DNA of 64,000 bases, taken from Chara braunii. Taxonomy: Eukaryota; Streptophyta; Charophyceae; Charales; Characeae. Both the position numbers and the translations under genes were made by a program. Shown here piece by piece: positions 49,872-59,818 of the stretch. Under the pieces are notes generated by a model. The model searched no databases. It saw only the letters and a list, made by a program, of their open reading frames with translations, and was not told where the DNA came from. Numbering within the stretch: position 1 is the stretch's first letter; each line of letters begins with the position of its first letter. The stretch lies in assembly GCA_003427395.1 (NCBI GenBank), contig BFEA01000283.1:29349-93348 (forward strand). The letters run 5' to 3'.

Positions 49872-49975
49872 CTTTGCGGCTCTGCTTCGACATCGACTCG
49901 ACTCCTACTTCATCGACGTCATCGCCGACCTCGACAACTTCATCCATCTTCGTGACTTCAGCTATTGGCTTCAGG
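49872..49975 (+). repeat. module C, 5'-truncated, fused to module D
   Basis: Same fusion point as at 1,653. The final CTAG is mutated to TTAG. Confidence 0.8.
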
Positions 49976-51315
49976 TTAGTGAGTGCCACCCCTTACCCAC
50001 AGGCAAAGGTTCCTCCATATGCTCAGAGTTTGTCTGAGGTCAAAGCACTCCCTGGTACAGCAGATTAGCTAGCACAATAAAAGAAACATCCATGCACTCA
50101 CTAGCCAAAAAACCCTACCAACAGGCAGAGGTTCCTCCGTATGCTCAGAGTTTGCCTAAGGTCAAAACACTCCCTAGCACACCCCCTCCTCAATCTCTTA
50201 GCATATGGAGGAACCTCTGCCTTTGGGTAGGGGGGCAATACCGTAAGGAGGCGATGCGGCTCTTTCATTGTGCTAGGGAGTGCTTTGCCCTACCCACACG
50301 CAGAGGTTCCTTCATATGCTCAGAGTTTGTCTAAGGTCAAAGCACTCCCTAGCACAGCGGATCAGCTACCACAATCAAAGAAACCGCCACGCACTCACAA
50401 GTCATTGGTGGTTTCTTAGATTGTGCTCGTTGAGCCAATGTTTATTTGGCTAGTGATGAGCATATGGAGGAACCTCTGCCTGTGGGTAGGGCGGGGCACT
50501 CACTAGCCAAAAAACCATTGGCTCCACTAACACAATTAAAGAAACTACCAAAGACTAGTGGGTGCGTGGCGGTTTCTTTGATTGCACTAGCTGATCTGCT
50601 GTGCTCGGGAGTGCTTTGACCTTATACAAACTCTGACTATATGAAGGAACCTCTGCCTTTGGGTAGGGGGGGGAACTCACTAGCCAAAACAACATTGGCT
50701 CAGCTAGTACAATCAAAGAAACCGCTGTCTGTGGGTAAAGGGGGGCGTAGGTTTTTTGGTCTTTGGTGGTTTCTGTGATTGTGCTAGCTGAGCCGATGTT
50801 TTTTTGGCTGGTGAATGCCGCCCCCAACCAAAGGCAGAGTTTGTCTGAGGTCGAAACTCTCCCTAGCACAGCAGATCATCTAGCACAAGCAAAGAAACCG
50901 CCACACACTCACTAGTATTTGAATGTGTGATTGTGCTAGCTGAGCCAATGTTTTTTTGCCTAGTGAGTGCCCCCCCCTACCCAAAGGCAGACACTACCCA
51001 AAGGCAGAGATTCCTCCATTTGCTCAAAGTTTGTGTAAGTTCAAAACACTCCCTAGCACAGCAGATCATCTAGCACAATTAAAGAAACCGCTACGCACTC
51101 ACTAGTCTTTGGTGTTTTCTTTGATTGTGCTAGCTAAGCAATGTTTTTTTGGATAGTGAGTGTCTTCCCCTTGGGGCGGGGCACTCACTAGTCTTTGGTG
51201 GTTTCTTTGATTGTGCTAGATGAGCCAATGTTTTTTACGCTAGTGAGTGCACCCTCCTACCCAAGGGCATAGGTTCCTCCATATGCTCAGAGTTTGTCTA
51301 AGGTCAAAGCACTCT

Positions 51316-51469
51316 GCTCACACCATCAGGTAGTCCATCATCAACTCTTCTTAAGGATGTCAGCGTTTTGCAGCTCTGCTTCCACATCGACTCGACTCCT
51401 ACTTCATCGACGTCATCCTCCACCTCGACGACTTCATCCATCTTCTTGACTTCGGCCATTGGCTTCAGG
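51316..51469 (+). repeat. module C, full length
   Basis: A 154-bp copy in the first half of the tandem duplication. CATCCTCCACC replaces CATCGACCACC. Confidence 0.85.
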
Positions 51470-52310
51470 CTAGTGAGTGACCCCCCTTACTCACAAGCAG
51501 ATGTTCCTCCATATGCTCATCACTAACGAAAAAAACATTGGCTCAACTAGCAGAATCAAAGAAACTACCAAAAACTAGTGAGTGTGTGGTGGTTTCTTTG
51601 ATTATGCTAGCTGATGTGCTATGCTAGGGAGTGCTTTGACCTTTTACAAACTCTGAGCATATGGAGGAACCTCTGCCTTTGGGTAGAGGGAAACCCCTGC
51701 TTGTGGGTAGGGGGGGGCGATGATTTTTTGGTCTTTGGTGGTTACTTTGATTGTGCTAGCGGAGCCAATGTTATTTTGGCCTGTGAATGCCGCCCCCAAC
51801 AAAAGGTAGAGGTTCCTATATATGCTAAGACTTTGTATAAGGTCAAAGCATTCCGTAGCACAGCAGATCATCTAGCACAAAGAAAGAAACCGCCACACAC
51901 TCACTAGTCTTTGGATGTTTTTTTGATTGTGCTAGCTGAGCCAATGTTTTTTTGGCTAGTCAGTGCCCCCCCCTACCCAAAGGCAGACCCTGCCCAAAGG
52001 CAGAGGTTCCTCCATATGCTCAGAGTTTGTCTAAGGTCAAAGCACTCCCTAGCACAGCGGATCATCTAGCACAATCAAAGAAACCGCCACGCATTCACTA
52101 GTCTTTGGTGTTTTCTTTGATTGTGCTAGCCGGGCCAATGTGCTTTTGGATAGTGGGTGCCCCCCCCTTGGGAAGGGGCACTCACTAGTCTTTGTTGGTT
52201 TCTGTGATTGTGCTAGCTGAGCCAATGTTTTTTTGGCTAGTGAGTGCCCCCCCTACCCAAAGGCAGAGGTTCCTCCATATGCTTAGAGTTTGTCTAAGTT
52301 CAAAGCACTC

Positions 52311-52465
52311 TGCTCACACCATCAGGTACTCCATCATCAGCTCTTCTTGAGGATGTTTGTGTTTTGCGGCGCTGCTTTCACATCAACTCGACTCCTACTT
52401 CATCGACGTCATCGACCACCTCAACGACTTTATCCATCTTCTCGACTTCACCTATTGGCTTCAAG
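52311..52465 (+). repeat. module C, full length
   Basis: A 155-bp copy in the second half of the tandem duplication. The right CTAG is mutated to ATAG. Confidence 0.85.
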
Positions 52466-52898
52466 ATAGTGAGTGTCCCCCCATACCCACAGGCAGAGGT
52501 TCCTCCATATGCTCAGAGTTTGTCTAAGGTCAAAGCACTCCCTAGCACAGAAGATCAGCTAGCACAATCAAAGAAACCGCCACGCACTCACTAGTCTTTG
52601 GTGGTTTGTTTGATTGTGCTAGTTGAGCCTATGTTTTTTAAGCTAGTGATGAGCATATGGAGGAACCTCTGCGTGTGCGTAGGGGGGGGCACTCACTAGC
52701 CGAAAAAAGAATTGGCTCAACTATCTGAGCATATGGAGGAACCTCTGTCTTTGGGGGGGGGGGGGCACTCACTAGTCTTTGGTGGTTTCTTTGATTGTGC
52801 TAGCTGAGCGAATGTTTTTTAGGTTAGTGAGTGCCCCCCCCCTACCCAACGGCAGAGGTTCCTCCATTACTGAGAGTTTGTCTAAGGTCAATGCACTT

Positions 52899-53053
52899 TG
52901 CTCACACTGTCAGGTACTCCATCATCAACTCTTCTTCAGGATGTCACCATTTTGTGACTCTGCTTCGACATCGACTCAACTCCTACTTCATCGACGTCAT
53001 CGACCACCTCGACGACTTCATCCATCTTCTTGACTTCAGTTATTGGCTTCAGG
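52899..53053 (+). repeat. module C, full length
   Basis: A 155-bp copy with CACACTGTCAGG and CACCATTTTGTGAC changes. Confidence 0.85.
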
Positions 53054-54547
53054 CTAGTGAGTGGCCCCCCCTACCCATAGGCAGAGCTTCCTTTATATGC
53101 TCATCACTAGCCAAAAAAACATTGGCACAACTAGCACAATCCAAACAACCACCAAGGACTGGTGAGTGCGTGGCAGTTTCTTTTAGTGTGTTAGCTGATC
53201 TGGTGTGTTAGGGAGTGTTTGGACCTTGACAAACTCTGAGCATATGGAGGAACCTCTGCCTGTGGGTAGTAGGGGGCCACTCACTAGCTGAAAAAAACAT
53301 TGGCTCAACTATCTGAGCATATGGAGGAACCTCTGCCTTTGGGTGGGGGGGGGTACTCACTAGTCTTCGGTGGTTTCTTTGATTGTGCTAGTTGAGTCAA
53401 TGTTTTTTCGGCTAGTGAGTGTCCCCTCCTACCCAAAAGCAGAGGTTCCCCCATATGCTCAAAGTTTGTCTAAGGTAAAAACACTCCCCAGCACAGCAGA
53501 TCATCTAGCACAATCAAAGAAACCGCAACACACTCACTAGTCTTTGATGGTTTCTTTGATTGTGCTAGTTGAGCCAATATTTTTTTGACTAGTGAGTGCC
53601 CCCCCCTACACAAAGGCAGAGGTTCCTCCATATGCTCAGAGTTTGTTTAAGGTCAAAGCACTTTATAGCACAACATATCAGCTACCTCTGCCTTTGGGTA
53701 GGGGGGGGCACTCACTAGCCACAAAAATATTGGCTCGGTTAGCACAATCAAAGAAACCACCAAAGACCAAAAAACCTACGCCCCCCCCTACCCACAGGCA
53801 GCGGTTTTTTTGATTGTGCTAGCTGAGCCAATGTTTTTTTAGATAGTGAGTTCCCCCCCCTACCCAAAGGCAGAGGTTGCTCCATATGCTCAGAGTTTAT
53901 ATAAGGTCAAAACACTCCCTAGCACAGCAGATCAGCTAACACAATCAAAGAAGCCGCCATACACCCACTAGTCTTTGGAGGCTTATTTGATTGTGCCAGT
54001 TGAGCCAATGGTTTTTTGGCTATTGAGTGTCCCCCTTACCCTAAGGCAGAGGTTCCGCAATATGCTCAGAGTTTGTCTAAGGTCAAAGCACTCCCTAGTA
54101 CAGCAGATCAGCTAGCACAATCAACGAAATCGCCACGCACTCTCTAGTTTTTTATGGTGTCTTTGATTTTTCTAGCTGAGCCAATGTTTTTTTGGCTAGT
54201 GAGTGTCTCCCCCTACCAAAGGCAGAGGTTCCTCCATATGCTCAGAGATTGGGTAGGGGGTGTTCTAGGGAAAGTTTTGACCTTAGGCAAACTCTGAGCA
54301 TATGGAGGAATCTTTGACTTTGGGTAGGGTTTTCAGATAGTGAGTGTGTGGCAAATTTTTTAATTGTGTTAGCTGATCTGCTGTGCTACGGAGTGTTAAG
54401 ACCTTAGACAATCTCTGAGGATATGGAAGAACCTCTGCCTGTGGGTACGGGGGGGAACTATCTAGCCTGAAGCGAATAAGTGTCCCCCCCTACCTTTAGG
54501 CAGAGGTTCCTCCATATGCGCAGAGTTTGTCTAAGGTCAAAGCACTC

Positions 54548-54702
54548 TACGGACACCATCAGGTACTCCATCATAAGCTTTTCTTAAGGATGTCAGTGTT
54601 TTGGGGCTCTGCTTCGACATCGACTCGACTGCTACTTCATTGACGTCATCGAGCACCTCGACGACTTCATCCATCTTCTAGATTTCAGCTATTGGCTTTA
54701 GG
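54548..54702 (+). repeat. module C, full length
   Basis: A 155-bp copy; the right CTAG is mutated to CTAT. Confidence 0.85.
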
Positions 54703-55520
54703 CTATTGAGTGCCCCCCCCTACCTTCATGCAGAGGTTCCTCCATATGCTTAGCGTTTGTCTAAGGTCAAAGCACTCCCTAGCACAGCAGATCAGCAAGC
54801 ACAATCATAGAAACCGCCACGCACTCACTAGTCTTTGGTGGTTCTTTCATTGTGCTTGGCTATTGATGAGCATATGGAGAAACCTCTGCCTGTGGGTAGG
54901 GTTATTTCGCTAGTGAGTGCGTGGCGGTTTCTTTGATTGTGCTAGCCGATCTGCTGTACTAGGGAGTTATTTGACCTTAGGCAAACTCTGAGCATACGGA
55001 GGAACCTCTGCCTTTGGGTAAGGGGGGGCACTCACTAGTTAAAAAAACATTGGCTCAGCTAGCACAATCAAAGAAACCACGAAAGACTTGTGAGTGCCGC
55101 CCCCCCACCCAAAGGGAGAGGTTACTCCATATGCACAGATAGTTGCGCCAATGTTTTTCTCGGCTAGTGAGTGCCCCCCCCTTACCCAACGGCAGAGGTT
55201 CCTCCATATGCTCAGAGTTTGTCTAAGGTCAAAGCAGCCCCTGGTACAGCAGATGAGCTAGGACAATCAAAGAAACCGTCATGCACTTATTAGCCAAAAA
55301 ACCCTATGCACAGGCAAAGGTTCCTCCACATGCTCATCACTAGCCAAAAAAACATTGGCTCAACTAGCACAATCAAAGAAACTACCAAAGACTAGTGAGT
55401 GTTTGGCGGATTCTTTTATTGCGTTGGCTGATCTGCTGTGCTAGGGAGTGCTTTGACCGTAGACAAACTCTGAGCATATGGAGGAACGTCTGCCTATGGG
55501 TAAAGGGGGGCACTCACTAG

Positions 55521-55641
55521 CCTGAAGGCAATAGCTGAAGTCAAGAAGATGGATGAAGTCGTCGAGGTGGTCGATGACGTCGATGAAGTAGGAGTCGAGT
55601 CGACGTCGAAGCAGAGCCGCAAAACGTTGACATCCTGAAGA
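55521..55641 (-). repeat. module C, outer copy of an inverted double-C composite
   Basis: Ends at the CCTGAAG/AGGAACC fusion, as at 16,560 and 22,620. Confidence 0.85.
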
Positions 55642-55679
55642 GGAACCTCTGCCTGTGGGTAGGGGGGGGCACTCACTAG

Positions 55680-55834
55680 CCTGAAGCCAATAGCTGAAGT
55701 CAAGAAGATTGATGAAGTCGTCAAGGTGGTCGATGACGTCGATGAAGGAGGAGTCGAGTTGATGTCGAAGCAGAGCCGCAAAACGCTGACATCCTGACGA
55801 AGAGTTGATGATGGAGTACCTGATGGTGTGAGCA
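55680..55834 (-). repeat. module C, full length, minus strand
   Basis: A 155-bp copy. Together with the next ~215 bp it matches 16,600-16,970 in the same order. Confidence 0.85.
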
Positions 55835-56112
55835 GAGTGCTTTGACCTTAGACAAACTCTGAGCATATGGAGAAACCTCTGCCTTTGGGTAGGTGGGGGC
55901 ACTCACTAGCCAAAAAAACATTGGCTCAGCTAGCACAATCAAAGAAACCACCAAAGACTAGTGAGTGCCCCTCCCACCCAAAGGCAGAGGTTCCTCCATA
56001 TGCTTAGATAGTTGAGCCAATGTTTTTTTTCGGCTAGTGAGTGCCCCCCCTACCCAAAGGCACAGGTTCCTCGGTGTCGCTTCCGGCAGACTATGAAGTA
56101 CGAAGGGTCGAC

Positions 56113-56787
56113 ATGGAATGGCGGGCCGTGACCCTAGGAAGGGATACTGCCTTCATATTGGTAGAATGTTTTTGGACCGGGATGGGGTTCAATCGAGGAC
56201 CTGGGAACGACTTGTACTCATCCTTAGAAATTACGGGCACACTGTACTTGCCCGAGGTCGAGTGGCTTTCGCCAGTGATCGAGATAGCACTAGGTCACGA
56301 GTTGGCCCCACTTTTCCAGAGGGCGGCCCGAGTGCTTACACGGATCGGGCAGACTATCCGGGGCCGGAGGAATATGACATTACGAACTAGGGTGGAAGTA
56401 GGAAGCTGGCAAGAATTCAGACCACCTAGTCGTCCGCTAAGATGTAAGGTCCCTCGATTCATGGTAGACCTCATCTTCGGGAGTCTCCCGAGGGCGCGGG
56501 ACCTGGTGGCGTCTGAAATAGTATGGGTAGACCACTTTCGGCCACAAACTATCGGGATATTCTACGATATTTCCGTGGAACATAGACCGTTTTATAGAAA
56601 TTGGGCCCAGGAGCTCCTGGAGGTCATTGACTGTCTAATCTTCGGGAGGCCGCCGATGGCTTTTGCAACCATGGTACCCATAATCCTAAGGGAAATCGAA
56701 GTTGGGGAGAGCTACCCGGCAGGGGTGGATCAGTTGTTCGAAGAGCCCGTCGAGGTGGAAGGACCTAGGCGAAGGGAAAGAGATTAG
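56113..56787 (+). CDS. hypothetical protein, 224 aa, probably 5'-truncated
   Basis: Not recognised. The first in-frame ATG gives 224 aa. The frame is also open upstream through the insert boundary into the satellite, so the real N-terminus may have been lost at the junction; upstream codons in the array are not credible coding. The protein is a balanced mix of hydrophobic and charged residues. Around residues 14-20 it is FILVECF, at about 80-87 is an arginine-rich TIRGRRNM, and at 128-150 is DLVASEIVWVDHFRP. The tail is acidic then basic (EEPVEVEGPRRRERD). No signal peptide, clear membrane segment or catalytic motif is evident. It differs from array ORFs in having non-repetitive sequence and no internal periodicity. 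It could be a fragment of a retroelement polyprotein, a host exon, or chance. The sequence after the TAG is AT-rich. Confidence 0.35.
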   Translation: MEWRAVTLGRDTAFILVECFWTGMGFNRGPGNDLYSSLEITGTLYLPEVEWLSPVIEIALGHELAPLFQRAARVLTRIGQTIRGRRNMTLRTRVEVGSWQEFRPPSRPLRCKVPRFMVDLIFGSLPRARDLVASEIVWVDHFRPQTIGIFYDISVEHRPFYRNWAQELLEVIDCLIFGRPPMAFATMVPIILREIEVGESYPAGVDQLFEEPVEVEGPRRRERD

Positions 56788-57162
56788 CATGGATAAGTCA
56801 AAATAATATAACGATTATAATATATACGGCATACATACGGACTTACTGACAATAGAAAAATGAGACGTCTCGCATATGCGGTTTTTTGCAGGTACCGCCA
56901 AGATGACGTGTATCACAAAATAGATTGCACATCTGACTAGGGTGAACGGGACCGTCCCTGAGTACGTAGTGCGTAGCAACCATAAGAGTGGGGCACGCTC
57001 GACTGGGACAGGTCCTCCATGAAGGGTGCAAACCCTACCTTCCCATCCGCAGCGGAACGTGGGTATTCCAAGACACCAAACAAACCCGCGACAATTTCAA
57101 GGACCCCTGCTACCGATACGTTTTCATCGGATGGGACGCAATTTTTGCCGAACTCCCATCTT

Positions 57163-57170
57163 ATATATAA
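57163..57170 (+). promoter_or_regulatory. TATA-like motif
   Basis: CTTATATATAAAC lies about 0.9 kb upstream of the 314-aa ORF, just before the foldback sequence. Position alone makes it a candidate; no initiator or transcript evidence is visible. Confidence 0.25.
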
Positions 57171-57228
57171 ACAAATGCAGGGGAAAAGACCACGATAACC
57201 GTCGTAACCGGAAAGGTTGACATATTCC

Positions 57229-57700
57229 GAGAGAAGGTTAACACCAGTCGTATTTTTCATCACCACTTCAGAACACCCTTCACCAATTCAGGATGCAGCT
57301 TGGCTAAACAGGTGGTTTTCACGGTCTTCTGAACTTTCACAACTTCAGGACCATTCAGGTCTGAAAATCCCGAACGGTCCTGAAGTGGTGAAAGCTCCGA
57401 AGACCCTGAAACCACCTGCTTAGGCAGACGGCATCCTCAACTGGTGAAGGCTGATTTTCATGGTCTTCGGACCTTTCACCACTTCAGGACCATTCAGGAT
57501 TTTCAGACTGCCCAAAACTCTCACTTGACCACTTTAGGACACCCTTCACCACTTCAGGATGCAGCCTGCCTAAACAGGTGGTNATGCAGCCTGCCTAAAC
57601 AGGTGGTTTTCAGGGTCTTCGAACCTTTCACCACTTCATGACCATTCAGGATTTTCAGACTGCCCAAAACTCTCACTTAAGAATTTTCATTCTTGAATTT
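57229..57700 (+). mobile_element. foldback sequence, second copy
   Basis: Colinear (reversed) with 12,508-12,866. A hairpin of about 75-bp arms is centred near 57,355: GGATGCAGCTTGGC...CAGGTGGTTTTC...CTTCAGGACC (57,290-57,350) pairs with GGTCCTGAAGTGGTG...CCACCTGCTTAGGC...GGCATCC (57,373-57,435). Further copies of CACCACTTCAGGA and GATTTTCAGACTGCCC follow. An N at 57,583 lies between two exact 24-bp copies and is probably an assembly artefact. Confidence 0.75.
57583..57583. other. single N at an unmerged overlap
   Basis: ATGCAGCCTGCCTAAACAGG plus TGGT is present at 57,559-57,582 and again at 57,584-57,607, identical over 24 bp. The homologous 12.5-kb copy has this segment only once at the corresponding place. 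Confidence 0.8.
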
Positions 57701-58058
57701 TCAGCTACCCCATAACCGCTTGTGCATATTCCTCAAAAGAGGAAATAAAATGTTGACTCTAAGAAAAGAATGCGAACCCCGCTCGGGCAAACAATGCGGC
57801 CGGAAACCCTGTGCGCCCTATGCGGCGTGCTGGAACGGCTTGGTAAACTTGCCAAAGGGGGAGACCAAGTTTGTTTCACTAATCGGATGAGGAAACGGGT
57901 CTCCCGTGGTCTCTTCCCGAAAAGCGGTCGATCGGTACAAATTGAAGGACCAATTCCAAATAAGGTAAAAAAACTAGGCGCGTAAGATCTCCGAACGACC
58001 TGTGTCCCGGAACAAACTCCTTTGATGAATGCAGATCTAGGCAGAATGGCGACAGAAG

Positions 58059-59003
58059 ATGAAACTGGTGACCATAGGAGCAAGGGAAGACAAGACCAAG
58101 AAGGAAGCGCGGCAAGGGGCGATGGAGACCAAAGGGACAGAGAATCGACAAACCCGGAAGGAACCAAGGGGGACGGGAAATGACCAGGACTTAGCACCAG
58201 AAAAGACAAAGATATCAAAAATGAAATTCGGCAACGAAAACGACAGCAACCAGATCAACAGACCTGAAGGGGAACAGCGAACGGGACCAAGTGGGGAGGC
58301 AGGAACAAAGAAAAGGAAGATGTACGTGGGATACGAGTTCAACTTGGTTGTGGGGAGAGGGCAGAAAAAACAAAGGACAAGGGGACCCTCGCTGCTTAGA
58401 AAAGGGGAGAGGTACTACGTACCAACGGAGAGTGACCTTGAAGGATCCGAAAAAGGGGAAGGTTCTGATAACAAAGAAAATGCAAGCTTGTCTGAGGAAG
58501 AGTCACAAGGCGACGGGTGGAAGGAATGGTTGTACGATGAGTGCGACGAAAGACCACGCCGTCCCGTACCAGAATATCAAACGGGAGGTTACAACCCCAT
58601 CCAGGAAAGTGACAAGGAAGAGGAGGAGGAGGGACCAAAAAATGTCATCGACATCAGCAGTGAGGAGGAAAGGGAAGAAGTCACGACGCCAGTAGAAGAA
58701 GGGCGGCCAAGGGATGAGGAGCCAGAAGAGGGCGACGGCAAGTGGTTGCCAGAGTTTGGGCCAACATTCAAGCACTGGTTTGATCATTGGACAACCATCA
58801 TGAGGCATGACTGGTTGTTCAAAGCGCAAGAGAAATTGGGCAGGGGGGAGCTGATAACACCCACCACCTTCCTCACGGAGGGAGCATTGGTTGACATGCA
58901 AAGAACAAAGAGGAGGGTCCACAAGGAGTTGGACGCCCTGACGGCACAGGCGCGTCAAAGGGAAGCAAAGAATCATGGGACCAGTGGAAATAGGGACAGC
59001 TAG
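58059..59003 (+). CDS. hypothetical charged protein, 314 aa, with SUMO-interaction-like motif
   Basis: Not recognised. Residues 1-80 are rich in K, E, G, T and Q; 83-88 (TKKRKM) resembles a nuclear localisation signal. Residues 125-225 are strongly acidic, and within them N195-VIDIS-SEEEREE matches the form of a SUMO-interaction motif (hydrophobic core followed by serines and acids). Residues 229-254 are Trp/Phe/His-rich (WLPEFGPTFKHWFDHW). A basic, probably helical stretch (280-300, RTKRRVHKELDAL) closes the protein. The start chosen is the first ATG of this frame. A second ATG 13 bases upstream, in a different frame and with a strong start context (AGAATGG), opens a 45-codon acidic ORF ending at 58,183, so either that is an upstream ORF or a frameshift separates the true N-terminus. 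Composition suggests a nuclear or nucleic-acid-associated protein, or the gag-like region of an element; this is inference. Confidence 0.4.
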   Translation: MKLVTIGAREDKTKKEARQGAMETKGTENRQTRKEPRGTGNDQDLAPEKTKISKMKFGNENDSNQINRPEGEQRTGPSGEAGTKKRKMYVGYEFNLVVGRGQKKQRTRGPSLLRKGERYYVPTESDLEGSEKGEGSDNKENASLSEEESQGDGWKEWLYDECDERPRRPVPEYQTGGYNPIQESDKEEEEEGPKNVIDISSEEEREEVTTPVEEGRPRDEEPEEGDGKWLPEFGPTFKHWFDHWTTIMRHDWLFKAQEKLGRGELITPTTFLTEGALVDMQRTKRRVHKELDALTAQARQREAKNHGTSGNRDS

Positions 59004-59660
59004 TTGTACCCCTGTAGGGCATGTAAATACATCAGGAAACACTTTGCTATCCTGCCACCTGAAAACTATGCTTGACTTAGGAATAGATAGTTACTGCTAC
59101 TTCGCATAAGCACGCGTCCTTTTGTTCTTTTAATCTGGTTATGAGACGGTGCAGGTCAAAAACTTGAGATGAGAACTGTAAGAAGCAGGATGTGTTTTGA
59201 GGGGTTGAGTTTCACTTTCCGGAAATGAGTTGCTACAAACATCCTTTGTACAAAACCATGATTGGCCCTCGGTCGGACGAGTCTTGACATAAGCCCCAAA
59301 GAGAGGTTAGGGGACCTATAGGTGAAAAGGCATGAAAATCCTTTTCCCTAGAATCTTAATCCAACCAGTCGAGAGAACGTGAGAAGTCTGAGAGAAAAAA
59401 GACAGCGATTGAACATATACCCCTCGCAATGGTTGAACGGTCGGGCGGGCTAGCACTGCTTGAGGGTGCAAGCCTCAACTCGAGCGTTAGACGCTAAGTT
59501 GGATGGATACAAGGACAGGCTCTGTAAATATGTATAGGCAACATACAAAGAGTACGCGAGAAAACAGACGCACGATAGCCACCCCCTAAGCTTCGAAGAC
59601 GATGATGAGATCCGTGTCCTCGAGGCCCACCCCCTCGGGCGCCAACATTTGAAGGGAAAA
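59004..59660. other. insert, 3' region without recognised genes
   Basis: No ORF of substance in either strand and no clear polyadenylation signal just after the 314-aa ORF. GCACTGCTTGAGGGTGCAAG and nearby short inverted pieces are too weak to annotate. Confidence 0.5.
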
Positions 59661-59793
59661 GAATGACCCTAGCCAGATTGTTCAATTGGGATGGAAAGGA
59701 ATAACTCTAACCAACTGTTTTGAGAGAGAGAAGAATGACCCTAACCAGGTCGTTCGACTGCAATGGGAAGAATCACCCTTACCAGGTTGTTCG
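59661..59793 (+). repeat. degenerate 34-38-bp tandem repeat (4 copies)
   Basis: GAATGACCCTA(A/G)CCAG...GTTC-type segments start at about 59,661, 59,699 (AATAACTCTAACCA), 59,733 and 59,770 (GAATCACCCTTACCAGG). They differ from each other by several bases each. Confidence 0.75.
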
Positions 59794-59818
59794 GAATGAC
59801 CCCTCACAAGGGTCATTC
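59794..59818 (+). terminator. perfect 9-bp stem hairpin followed by T-run
   Basis: GAATGACCC, a 7-base loop, then GGGTCATTC and TTTT. It grows out of the last copy of the preceding tandem repeat. The shape resembles a terminator hairpin, but in a eukaryotic setting it may simply be an inverted repeat copy. Confidence 0.35.

Larger units (their letters stand above)
47259..50639. repeat. 177-bp CTAG satellite array
   Basis: B units predominate from 47.6 to 48.6 kb, then mixed. Includes a 41-bp tandem duplication at 49,630-49,711 and a module D/C composite at 49,793-49,975. No gene. Confidence 0.88.
50640..52470 (+). repeat. about 1-kb direct tandem duplication within the array
   Basis: Two halves (about 50,640-51,480 and 51,640-52,470) share the same order: a module F-type GGGGGGCG(T/A) joint, GTGAATGCCGCCCCCAAC (50,813/51,784), a GATGTG or GATGTTT arm variant, GGATAGTG(A/G)GTG followed by CCCCTTGGG (51,151/52,148), then module C (51,316/52,311). 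The offset drifts from 971 to 997 bp. Confidence 0.8.
52471..56072. repeat. 177-bp CTAG satellite array up to the large insert
   Basis: Mixed orientation, ending in a B unit that is cut at GGCACAGGTTCCTC. Module F lies near 53,765. GATAGTT junctions (or the reverse) lie near 52,720, 53,310, 55,137 and 56,006. Confidence 0.88.

Noticed and set aside
1045-56040. Dozens of 60-170 aa ORFs on both strands, many proline-rich or with a hydrophobic stretch
   Set aside because: They are translations of the repeat unit and module C, have repeating peptide content, lack consistent starts or flanking signals and change frame with homopolymer length.
57733-58342. Minus-strand Ser/Pro/Leu-rich ORFs opposite the 314-aa ORF
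   Set aside because: Mirror frames of a purine-rich coding strand; low-complexity composition typical of antisense shadows.
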